Shown piece by piece: positions 6,691 through 13,392 of a stretch of DNA of 14,611 nucleotides (position 1 is the first letter of the stretch; the number at the start of each line of letters is the position of its first letter). This DNA comes from DATKCN01 sp035513175 (lineage in GTDB: Bacteria; Chloroflexota; Chloroflexia; Thermomicrobiales; CFX8). The stretch is from NCBI GenBank assembly GCA_035513175.1, contig DATKCN010000049.1, positions 1 through 14,611 on the forward strand, written 5' to 3'. The notes under the pieces were generated by a model. It searched no databases. It saw only the letters and a program-made list of their open reading frames with translations, and was not told the DNA's origin. A program made the position numbers and the translations under genes.

Positions 6691-8133
6691 ATGCCACTTC
6701 TCTCACGCTGGATGATCGGCGCGCTGCTGATCGTGGCCGGCATGTCGCTGCTTGCGCTGCCTCAGCAACAGGCGGCCGCGTCCAGTCACGCGGTGTATGT
6801 GATCGTCATCGACGGCGAGATCGAGCTCGGCATCGGCGCGTACCTCAAGCGCGTGCTCAGGGAAGCCGACGAGAACGGCGCGGTCGCCGTCATCCTTGAG
6901 ATCAACACCCCGGGTGGACGACTCGACGCGGCGCTGGAAATGCGCAACGCCATCCTCGACTCCCCAGTGGAGCCCATCGCCTTCATCAATCGGGAAGCCT
7001 TTTCGGCTGGCGCTCTCATTGCGCTGGCGACCAGCCGCGTCTACATGACCAGCGGCGCGGTGTACGGCGCCGCGACGCCGGTCGACGGCGCTGGCGAGCC
7101 GGGTAGCGAGAAAGTCATCTCGGCCGTTCGCAGCGTGTTTCGCTCGACTGCCGAGCTGCGCGGCAGAGACCCGCTGGTAGCGGAGGCGATGGTCGATCCC
7201 GACATCGCGGTTCCGGGGTTAATCGAGACCGGCAAGCTGCTGACCCTGTCGACGGCGCAGGCCCTCGAATGGGGCTTCGCCGACGCGCAGGTCGCCAACC
7301 GGGCGGACATGCTGGAGCAGGCAGGGCTTGGCGACGCCGTCGTGGTCGAGACCAGCATCGAATGGGCGGAGCGTCTGGTTCGCCTCCTCACCAATCCGCT
7401 CATCGCGTCGCTGCTGATCTCGTTAGGCTCGCTGATGATCCTGCTGGACCTGTTCACGGCCGGGTTTGGCCCGCTTGGACTCACCGGCATCGGAATGATC
7501 GCCACCTTCTTCTGGGGTCACTTTCTCGCGGGCCTGGCCGGCTGGGAAGGAGTATTGCTCGTCATTCTGGGCATCGCCCTGCTTGGCGTGGAGGTGTTTA
7601 TCATACCGGGCTTCGGGGTAGCCGGGGTGCTCGGAATCGCGTCCATACTGGGAGGCATGTTCATCTCGATGATCGGAGGTGAGATCGTGACCGATGAGGA
7701 TATCCAGCGCGCCGGATTCACGGTCGCGGGCGCGTTCGTCGTCATGCTGGCTGGCGGCGCCGTGATGCTCACGCTGTTGCCGCAGGCGTCCCGCTTCAGA
7801 AGCCTCGTCCTGAAATCGCAGGTGGGCGTTCCGGACACGGCGCTCACGCAGCAGGCGCGCCGCAGGAGGCGCTGGTGGCGGGCTGAGCAGCCGGACATTG
7901 GTCCCCCGGTCCCGGAGCCGGCGGCGCCCGCGGGGGCGGAGCGTGATGGGATTCCGTCGCTGGTTGGCGCGCGTGGCACGGCGCTGGCTGATCTGCGGCC
8001 AGGCGGATTCGCCCGTATCGGCGGCGTGCGGGTTGATGTCGTCACGCAGGGCGATTACATTCCCGCCGGGGCGGAGGTCGAGGTCATCGCCGACGAGGGG
8101 TATCGGCGGGTCGTGCGGCTGGCAGAGCAGTAG
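6691..8133 (+). CDS. NfeD-family membrane serine protease (NfeD1b, SppA/ClpP-like)
   Basis: Membrane-bound ClpP-class protease that in other bacteria is encoded beside flotillins and is thought to cleave C-terminal hydrophobic regions of membrane proteins. The 480-residue protein has an N-terminal signal or anchor (about 7-25). A protease domain follows with LEINTPGG (69-76), catalytic Ser105 in AFSAGALIALA, and likely Lys141 in SEKVISAV; the spacing resembles the Ser97/Lys138 dyad of archaeal PH1510. Next come four to five membrane segments (about 213-375) and a C-terminal NfeD OB-fold domain (about 420-480), with LVGARGTAL, PGGFARIGG and a final VEVIADEGYRRVVRL. An Arg/Pro-rich linker separates membrane and OB parts. 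It is the first gene of a run with FloA. Family assignment is firm; the true substrate is unknown. Confidence 0.93.
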   Translation: MPLLSRWMIGALLIVAGMSLLALPQQQAAASSHAVYVIVIDGEIELGIGAYLKRVLREADENGAVAVILEINTPGGRLDAALEMRNAILDSPVEPIAFINREAFSAGALIALATSRVYMTSGAVYGAATPVDGAGEPGSEKVISAVRSVFRSTAELRGRDPLVAEAMVDPDIAVPGLIETGKLLTLSTAQALEWGFADAQVANRADMLEQAGLGDAVVVETSIEWAERLVRLLTNPLIASLLISLGSLMILLDLFTAGFGPLGLTGIGMIATFFWGHFLAGLAGWEGVLLVILGIALLGVEVFIIPGFGVAGVLGIASILGGMFISMIGGEIVTDEDIQRAGFTVAGAFVVMLAGGAVMLTLLPQASRFRSLVLKSQVGVPDTALTQQARRRRRWWRAEQPDIGPPVPEPAAPAGAERDGIPSLVGARGTALADLRPGGFARIGGVRVDVVTQGDYIPAGAEVEVIADEGYRRVVRLAEQ

Positions 8134-8206
8134 GTCCGCGCTCGATGTACGAGGCGCACACGCGCGGCGCGAAACCGCAGCCGCATCAGCTTACAAGGGG
8201 GAAATC

Positions 8207-9169
8207 TTGGACGGCACACTCTTAACCCTGGCGATCGTCGGGTTCGCCCTGTTCATCTTCATCGCGTTCTTCCTGTACTTCGTGCCAATTGGGCTCTGGA
8301 TCACGGCGATCTTCTCCGGAGTGCGCGTCGGGATCGGCACGCTGATCGGAATGCGCCTGCGCAAAGTGAATCCCAGTGACATCGTCCGGCCGCTCATCAG
8401 CGCGACCAAGGCCGGGCTCGACCTTGACGTGGGACAGATGGAAGCGCATTACCTGGCCGGCGGAAACGTTGGACGCGTCGTTACGGCGTTGATCTCGGCA
8501 GACCGCGCGAACATCGAGCTGCCCTGGAAGCGCGCGACGGCGATTGACCTCGCCGGTCGCGACGTGCTCGAAGCCGTCCAGGTGAGCGTCAATCCGAAGG
8601 TCATCCAGACGCCACGTGTCGCGGCAGTCGCCCGCAACGGCATCCAGGTGATCGCCGTGGCGCGGGTGACGGTGCGGGCCAATATCGACCGGCTCGTCGG
8701 CGGCGCCGGGGAAGAGACGATCATCGCCCGCGTTGGCGAGGGCACGGTCTCCTCCATTGGTTCCGCGGTCGATCATAAAGCGGTGCTGGAAAATCCGGAC
8801 GCCATCTCGAAGCTCGTGCTGTCCCGCGGGCTCGACGCCGGAACGGCGTTCGAGATTCTCTCGATCGACATCGCCGACGTCGATGTCGGCCGGAACATCG
8901 GCGCGGAGCTGCAGACCGACCAGGCCGAGGCAGACAAGAAGATCGCGCAGGCGAAAGCAGAGGAGCGCCGCGCCATGGCCGTCGCCCTCGAGCAGGAGAT
9001 GCGGGCGCGCGTGGTCGAGGCAGAAGCGCAGGTGCCGCTGGCGATCGCGGAAGCCTTCCGCAACGGCAATCTCGGCATTCTTGACTTCTATCGCATGCAG
9101 AACGTGCAGGCAGACACTCGCATGCGCAACTCGCTGGCTGATGATGAGTCAACGCCTCCGACGGATTAG
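8207..9169 (+). CDS. floA: Flotillin-like protein FloA
   Basis: Membrane-microdomain scaffold of the SPFH family. The 320-residue product has an N-terminal hydrophobic re-entrant segment (about 5-40), then RLRKVNPSDIVRPLISATKAGLD, a signature of the YqfA/FloA group. The SPFH core includes VNPKVIQTP and ILSIDIADVDVGRNIGAELQ, followed by a charged coiled coil rich in Ala, Glu and Lys (about 245-290) and a C-terminal NLGILDFYRMQN. The start is TTG 8207: it has an excellent AAGGGGG 5 nt upstream, while longer in-frame starts run into the NfeD gene. It lies 73 nt after the NfeD gene, matching the yqeZ-yqfA order of Bacillus. Length is about that of Bacillus FloA (about 330). Confidence 0.95.
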   Translation: MDGTLLTLAIVGFALFIFIAFFLYFVPIGLWITAIFSGVRVGIGTLIGMRLRKVNPSDIVRPLISATKAGLDLDVGQMEAHYLAGGNVGRVVTALISADRANIELPWKRATAIDLAGRDVLEAVQVSVNPKVIQTPRVAAVARNGIQVIAVARVTVRANIDRLVGGAGEETIIARVGEGTVSSIGSAVDHKAVLENPDAISKLVLSRGLDAGTAFEILSIDIADVDVGRNIGAELQTDQAEADKKIAQAKAEERRAMAVALEQEMRARVVEAEAQVPLAIAEAFRNGNLGILDFYRMQNVQADTRMRNSLADDESTPPTD

Positions 9170-9201
9170 CTCGCAACGCGCGACGGAAGGCTGACACAGT
9201 C

Positions 9202-9477
9202 ATGGACAGACAGCTTGCCAGCAACCCACTTGCCGACGTGGCGCGCTCGCGCCGCAACCCGCCGCGGCAGGTGATCGAATCGATCGCGCCCGAGAACGTG
9301 GCCGAGCGTCGCGAGGAGAGTCCTCGTCGTCGCCGCCCTCGGCCACAGGCGAGGGCCGCCGCAGTGGTGGCCGAGATTCCACTCAAACAGCTGCTCTCCT
9401 CACGAGCCGCGCTGCGCCGGGCGATCATTCTCTCGGAGATCATCGGTCCGCCCAAGGCGCTCAGACGGGACGATTGA
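9202..9477 (+). CDS. Small basic protein downstream of FloA
   Basis: A 91-residue protein starting at ATG 9202 with GGAAGG about 10 nt upstream. The first two thirds are Arg/Pro-rich and probably disordered. The end, LKQLLSSRAALRRAII followed by LSEIIGPPKALR, looks like a conserved amphipathic helix and tail. No membrane helix or known domain is recognised. It is 32 nt after FloA and its stop overlaps a potential TTG of the next gene. In Bacillus the third gene of the same operon (yqfB) occupies this place, but I cannot show sequence homology. A role as accessory or targeting protein for the flotillin is inference from position only. Confidence 0.7.
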   Translation: MDRQLASNPLADVARSRRNPPRQVIESIAPENVAERREESPRRRRPRPQARAAAVVAEIPLKQLLSSRAALRRAIILSEIIGPPKALRRDD

Positions 9478-9515
9478 GTGACTGGCGGCCACTCGTTGCG
9501 GCGCCCAGCGCGGAC

Positions 9516-10538
9516 ATGAAGCGTCTCCGGCTCCGCGTATGCTTCATCGTCGCGCAAGCGATCTGCGCGTGCGTGTTGCTGATAGCATGCGGGTCCGCGT
9601 CAGGAAGCGACGAGGTGGATGTAGTCGCGCCGACGAGGGCGAACGCGCCAGGAATTGCCGAGGCCACCGCGACAACGCCTTCCGCCGTGACGGCCCCACG
9701 GACTCCGACGATCGCCGCGTCGACCGCCACATCGGCCTTTGTGGCGACCGCCGCGGCGACGCCGGATCCCAATCTCGTCTCACCGACCGAGCGCCTGCCA
9801 GCGGAGCCGTCGCCGACGCCATCGGTCGCGGCAGGGGCTGACACGTCGACCCCTGACGTGCCGCTGGCGTCGGGTCCGGTCATCGTGCTCGATCCGGGGC
9901 ACGACCGCACGTCTCCCGGCGCGCTCGGGATCGAATACCAGGTTGTCCTGCATGCGGCATACATTGCCAAGGAGGCGCTGGAAGCCGCGGGCTATCAAGT
10001 CTTTCTGACGCGCACCGACAATGAGACATCCTTCGTCGACGATCTCAGTCTCCTGCCGCCGAACGCCGCCGACATGCATCCTGGGTACGGCCGCGCGTAC
10101 GCCCATGCCAGCCGGGCTCTGCAATTCAACCCCGACATGGTGATCGTCCTGCACTTCAATGGGCACCCGAATCCGGATGTCGCCGGTATCGAGATCTACT
10201 ACTGCGAGATGGGCGGCCCGCAGAACCTGGAGCTCGCCTACATCATGCGTGACGAGCTGGCAGCGGCTCTGCGTTCCATCTCATACGAGCCGCCGTCGAT
10301 GCGGGTCGCGGAGGATCTGGGCGTCGCGCGCGGCGGCCGGCACTTCCCCAGCCTTGGCAACGTCTATTCGACTGAGAACGAGTGGATCGAGAACCGCTAT
10401 TCGGGCATCCCGGTCGTGCTGACTGAGCCGCTCTACATGACCAACGAGGTCGAGCGGGAGCTGATCGACGACGACGCCACGCATCGCGCCATCGCCGAGG
10501 CCTACGTGCGCGTCGCGAATGAGTGGTTCGGACGCTGA
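9516..10538 (+). CDS. Lipoprotein N-acetylmuramoyl-L-alanine amidase (Amidase_3)
   Basis: Zinc amidase that cleaves the bond between N-acetylmuramic acid and L-alanine in peptidoglycan, acting outside the membrane. From ATG 9516 it has 340 residues: a positively charged start (MKRLRLR), a hydrophobic stretch, and a lipobox LIAC with Cys25, so it is a predicted lipoprotein. A Thr/Ala/Pro-rich linker (about 30-118) leads to the catalytic domain: DPGHD (H129), E140, LHFNGH (H213) and the catalytic Glu304 in VLTEPLYMTNEVE. These match the His-Glu-His zinc site and C-terminal Glu of Amidase_3. A TTG at 9474 overlaps the previous stop (TTGA) and would add 14 residues before the charged region; it may mediate coupling, but the signal-peptide layout favours 9516. 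It is the last gene of the NfeD/FloA run. Confidence 0.9.
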   Translation: MKRLRLRVCFIVAQAICACVLLIACGSASGSDEVDVVAPTRANAPGIAEATATTPSAVTAPRTPTIAASTATSAFVATAAATPDPNLVSPTERLPAEPSPTPSVAAGADTSTPDVPLASGPVIVLDPGHDRTSPGALGIEYQVVLHAAYIAKEALEAAGYQVFLTRTDNETSFVDDLSLLPPNAADMHPGYGRAYAHASRALQFNPDMVIVLHFNGHPNPDVAGIEIYYCEMGGPQNLELAYIMRDELAAALRSISYEPPSMRVAEDLGVARGGRHFPSLGNVYSTENEWIENRYSGIPVVLTEPLYMTNEVERELIDDDATHRAIAEAYVRVANEWFGR

Positions 10539-10550
10539 TCGAACGGGCCG

Positions 10551-10586
10551 GTCCGCGCGCCCTCAAACCCTGTTCAGTGCGCGGAC
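10551..10586 (+). terminator. Candidate terminator between converging genes
   Basis: GTCCGCGC (10551-10558) and GCGCGGAC (10579-10586) are a perfect 8-bp stem with a 20-nt loop, followed by TGTTTCC. It begins 13 nt after the amidase stop and overlaps the 3' end of the converging selenoprotein gene. The loop is long and the T-run short, so efficiency is uncertain. Confidence 0.45.
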
Positions 10587-11132
10587 TGTTTCCTCCGGGG
10601 GTTGCAGGCCGAACGCGTCGGCCATGCGGTTGAACATGGCGAAGACGGAGATCGTGAAGGTGACCTCCCAGACCTGCTCGTCATTGAAGCCCGCGTCGCG
10701 CAGGGCGACGGTGTCGGAGTCAGTCATCGCGGCGGGCGTTTGCGTGAGCTTGCGCGCGTATTCCAGCATCGCCTGGTCCTGAGCCGTGATGCCCGACGCA
10801 TCGATCTCGCCGTTGGCGAGTGATCGTGCAACCTGCTTGTACGCGCTGACGTCCTGCGACCGCAGGAACACTCCGTGGAGCACCGCTCAGTAATAGCAGC
10901 CGTTCAGTGCCGAGACGTAGGTGGCGATCATCTCGCGGCGCGCGCGTCCGATAGCGCCTTCAGGACCAAAGTGCACGATGGAAAGCTGCATCATGCCTTC
11001 CAGCGCTTCGACCCTCTGGCTGAACGACTTGACGATCCCGGCCACATCCGGCCGGCCAGCCGCCTCCTGGATGTACAGCTCCCGAATCCGGCCCTGGGCC
11101 TCCGCGAACTCGATCCAACCGATGCGACCCAT
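10563..11132 (-). CDS. AhpD/carboxymuconolactone decarboxylase-family selenoprotein (in-frame TGA = Sec82)
   Basis: One 189-residue peroxidase-related AhpD-fold protein is obtained if the TGA at 10889-10887 is read as selenocysteine. The ATG at 11132 has GGGAGGG 7 nt upstream. Before the TGA comes SALNGCYY, after it AVLHGVFLRSQD; the family has C-x-x-C-x-x-x-H here, so the TGA sits exactly on the second cysteine (C79-Y-Y-U82, then H86). Glu67 lies 12 residues before Cys79. This reproduces the Glu118/Cys130/Cys133/His137 spacing of mycobacterial AhpD, where the second Cys is next to the His. After the TGA the frame continues with full homology: LLDYA-like MLEYARKLTQTPAAMTDSD, LRDAGFNDEQVWEV and FNRMADAFGL, as in peroxidase-related (TIGR01926-type) proteins. 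A stem-loop resembling a SECIS follows. Likely role: thiol/selenol peroxidase or disulfide chemistry; the substrate is unknown. Conventional annotation would split this into two ORFs. Confidence 0.9.
10852..10867 (-). promoter_or_regulatory. Candidate bacterial SECIS stem-loop
   Basis: On the mRNA, UCCUGC (10867-10862) pairs perfectly with GCAGGA (10857-10852), closing the loop GGUC (10861-10858). The loop starts after 25 nt of spacer following the UGA. In the E. coli fdhF SECIS the SelB-contacting apical region also contains GGUC, 18 nt after the UGA, and bacterial SECIS loops are known to sit within roughly 15-40 nt of the codon. The stem lies inside the coding sequence, as bacterial SECIS elements do. 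Confidence 0.75.
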
Positions 11133-11159
11133 GATCGATCCCTCCCACCGTTCCCGATC

Positions 11160-11174
11160 CGTCCGAATCGGACG
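11160..11174. repeat. 15-bp palindrome upstream of the selenoprotein gene
   Basis: CGTCCGA (11160-11166), a single A, and TCGGACG (11168-11174) form a perfect palindrome 28-42 nt before the selenoprotein ATG. It has the size and place of an operator near the promoter. A second hairpin, GACCCG/CGGGTC (11179-11184 and 11189-11194, loop CCGA), lies between it and the end of the LysM gene and may help terminate that gene. No clear -10/-35 pair is seen. Confidence 0.4.
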
Positions 11175-11228
11175 CGGCGACCCGCCGACGGGTCGGCTGG
11201 GTTGCCGTGTCAGATGGTGCTGGCGAAG

Positions 11229-11999
11229 CTACGGTAGATTACCAGCCTGGAACTCGTCGCGGAACATCATGATGCGATCGACATACTCGCGCGTGTCAGG
11301 GAAGAAGCCATCGTGTTGGACGCTGCTCCAGCCCTGGTAGTAGCTCGCGAGCGCCAGTTCGACGCTGCCAGTCTCCTCATAGAGCACGGTGAGGAAGGCC
11401 ACGCCCATCTCGATGTTGTCGTAAGCGCTGTACCAGATGTTCATATCATGACCGAAGTACCAGTCGACCATGCCTTGCGCCGTCTCAGGCATGATCTGCA
11501 TGACCCCGATGGCGCCCGTCCAGGACACTTCGTCCTGGCGCCAGTAGCTCTCCTGCCATGCCATCGCCATGATCAGGTTCGGGTTCCAGCCGTAGCGGTG
11601 CGCGGCGTCGATCAACAGCTCGTGAACCAGCCAACGATCTCAGTACGGCGGGTATGCGTCCGGGTCGACAGATGACGACGCCACGTACGCCCACGCCCCC
11701 GCATCGGTCGTCGCGGCCTGTTGGGCTGATGGCCCGCCGAACGATGGGCGTCCAACCGAAATCGTCAGGACCTGGCCGGTGACGATCAGGTCGGGATTGT
11801 TGATGCCGTTAGCCGCTACGAGCGCCTCGACCGTCGTTCCGTACGCGTCAGCGATGTGGCTGAGCGTGTCGCCATACTCAACGATATAGGTGTCGTCGGC
11901 GCTGGCGCGCATGGGCTGCAGCAGCGTCACAATCATTGCCAGCGCAAGCGCCAGGGCGATCGCCAGGCAGCGTGACGTTTGCCGTCGTTCAAAGGTCAT
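11229..11999 (-). pseudogene. Secreted LysM + lytic transglycosylase (SLT) protein, interrupted by in-frame TGA
   Basis: Reads as a 256-codon gene for a peptidoglycan-binding lytic transglycosylase, with codon 120 being TGA (11642-11640). The start ATG 11999 has GGAGG 7 nt upstream. Parts: signal peptide (about 1-34, hydrophobic LAIALALALAMIV, ending at ASADD), one LysM domain (about 38-83, YIVEYGDTLSHIADAYG and NPDLIVTGQVLTI), a linker, then the TGA after DAYPPY. After it, in the same frame without other stops, comes DRWLVHELLIDAAHRYGW and an SLT domain with catalytic Glu150 in AWQESYW, GAIGVMQIMPETA and ALASYYQGW. The frame and homology are intact on both sides. Either a nonsense change (TGG to TGA fits a Trp), a sequence error, or readthrough explains it. 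No GGUC-loop hairpin follows, so selenocysteine is unlikely. Without readthrough the product is a LysM-only secreted protein. Confidence 0.8.
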
Positions 12000-12029
12000 G
12001 AGGTTTCCTCCATATAGACCGGGACCATA

Positions 12030-12071
12030 GTGTACGTACATAGCGTACATACACTCTGTCGCTCGGGTCAA
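12030..12071 (-). promoter_or_regulatory. Promoter and operator-like inverted repeat of the LysM/SLT gene
   Basis: On the minus strand TTGACC (12071-12066) and TACGCT (12047-12042) form a -35/-10 pair with an 18-nt spacer. GTGTACGTAC (12030-12039) and GTACATACAC (12045-12054) are inverted arms with one mismatch and a 5-nt centre, overlapping the -10 box and predicted start. That placement suits a dimeric repressor. An alternative -10 (TACACT, 12036-12031) lies in the same repeat. The leader to the ATG is about 30-40 nt. Confidence 0.55.
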
Positions 12072-12373
12072 GGTTTGCCAGACTGTCACAGCTCTGAATC
12101 GCATCGTCGTCTTCGCTCGGCGGTCTTCGGTTACTTGCACATCGACCTTTCCATGCGCGGTCACGGGATCGCCAGAAAATCCAACGTGGGCTTAACATGT
12201 GTGCCCGCGCGGCGTGTCACTATAGGTTCACTGGAGCAGCGCGGATCACCTGCGGGACTCCACATCATCCCGATTACCACCGCCACCGGCAGAAGCCAGG
12301 ACACCACCCCCATCTCAGCGGCAGGCGGCGCTCGACAGAGTGCCGCCTGTCCGCGTGTGCGCCGTCGACGCTC
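12072..12373. other. Intergenic stretch with no supported gene
   Basis: About 300 bases between the divergent LysM/SLT and LD-carboxypeptidase promoters. Frames on both strands are Arg/Pro-rich shadows. The only mildly interesting one is a 50-codon minus-strand ORF (12313-12161) with a hydrophobic start (VSWLLPVAVVIGMMW) but no ribosome binding site or recognisable family. No tRNA or conserved RNA could be recognised by eye. Confidence 0.5.
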
Positions 12374-12379
12374 TACAAT
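12374..12379 (+). promoter_or_regulatory. Candidate -10 box for the LD-carboxypeptidase gene
   Basis: TACAAT is a near-consensus -10, 42 nt before the chosen GTG start at 12421. The -35 region is not convincing. Confidence 0.4.
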
Positions 12380-12420
12380 GCGTGAGTGACACACCGCACG
12401 CTCGATTGAAGGCAGGTTGC

Positions 12421-13377
12421 GTGGCGCCGCGGCGACCCAACAAGCTCTCACCAGGTGACACGCTCGGCGTCGTGTCGCCATCCAGCCCGTCAACGCGTGA
12501 CAGCGACCTGGAGCGGTTTCGGCGCTGGGCGCACGAGCACGAATTCGAGATCAAGGTGTTCGCGCATGCCAGCGACCGCTATGGCTACCTGGCTGGTTCC
12601 GACGAGGCGCGCGGGCATGACGTCAGCGCCGCGTTCGCCGACGGTGGCGTCGACGCCGTCGTCACGATGCGCGGCGGGTTCGGCGGCTGGCGCACCGTCC
12701 CGCACGTCGACTTTGAAGTGGTGCGCGCGAATCCGAAACTGTTCATCGGCTACTCCGACACGACCGCGCTACATCTCGCGATCGGACGTCAGGCTGACCT
12801 GGTGACGTTTTACGGACCCAGCGCTTCGTCGCTCATTGGCCGTGGCGCGTCACAGTACACGCTGCGGCACTTCCTGCGGGCCGCCCGCGACGCCGCTCCG
12901 CTGGGAGTCATCGAGAAGGACCCGGACGATCCGTTCACATGGAGCGTCACTCCCGGCGTGGCGGAAGGCCCGTTGCGCGGCGGGTGCCTGTCGCTGCTGG
13001 CGCAATCGCTGGGCACACCCTGGGAGGTCGATTGGGACGGCTGCATCGTGTTCGTCGAGGATGTCAACGAGGAGCCGTATCGCATCGACGGCATGCTCAC
13101 GCACCTGAAGCTCGCCGGGACGCTGGACAACGTCGCCGGATTCGTCGTTGGGGAGCATGTTGACTGTGGCCCGCGTCAGTTCCGGCCGTCGTACCCGTAC
13201 GGAACGTTCTCGACCGAGGACGTGTATCGCCAGCACCTTGAGCCACTGGGTGTGCCGGTGATGGTCGGGTTGCCATGCGGACACGGTAAGCACCTTGCGA
13301 CGCTCCCGCTCGGCGCGCTCGCCCGTTTGGACGCGGACCGGCTCACGCTCGAAGTGCTGGAGCCAGCAACGGCGTAA
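12421..13377 (+). CDS. LD-carboxypeptidase (peptidase family S66)
   Basis: Serine peptidase family that removes the terminal D-Ala from tetrapeptides during murein recycling; relatives (MccF-like) act on other substrates. The protein has 318 residues from GTG 12421, which has GAAGGCAGG upstream and begins MAPRRPNKLSPGDTLGVVSPSSP, the usual S66 start. Catalytic residues: Ser112 in IGYSDTTALH, Glu213 in VFVEDVNEEPYRIDGML and His288 in GLPCGHGKHLATLPLG. Spacing matches LdcA enzymes (for example Ser115/Glu217/His285 in Pseudomonas). MRGGFGGWR (83-91) is the family's RGGYG motif. No signal peptide is seen, so it is cytoplasmic. The longer in-frame start at 12340 would run into the promoter. It is followed 15 nt later by the VOC gene and is divergent from the LysM transglycosylase. 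Confidence 0.92.
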   Translation: MAPRRPNKLSPGDTLGVVSPSSPSTRDSDLERFRRWAHEHEFEIKVFAHASDRYGYLAGSDEARGHDVSAAFADGGVDAVVTMRGGFGGWRTVPHVDFEVVRANPKLFIGYSDTTALHLAIGRQADLVTFYGPSASSLIGRGASQYTLRHFLRAARDAAPLGVIEKDPDDPFTWSVTPGVAEGPLRGGCLSLLAQSLGTPWEVDWDGCIVFVEDVNEEPYRIDGMLTHLKLAGTLDNVAGFVVGEHVDCGPRQFRPSYPYGTFSTEDVYRQHLEPLGVPVMVGLPCGHGKHLATLPLGALARLDADRLTLEVLEPATA

Positions 13378-13392
13378 CGACAGGATCGGACG

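Noticed and set aside
11578..11642. Selenocysteine at the TGA of the LysM/transglycosylase gene.
   Set aside because: The 60 nt after the TGA offer only 3-bp stems and no GGUC-type loop, and transglycosylases have no Cys/Sec function at this linker position.
10563..11999. Reassignment of TGA to a sense codon in this organism, suggested by two in-frame TGAs.
   Set aside because: Many genes in the window end sensibly at TGA (1707, 4883, 5727, 6600, 9477, 10538), so TGA is a normal stop; the two cases need separate explanations.
12161..12313. 50-codon minus-strand ORF with a hydrophobic start, possible small membrane protein.
   Set aside because: No ribosome binding site, no recognisable homology and an Arg-rich tail; kept only as a note in the intergenic entry.
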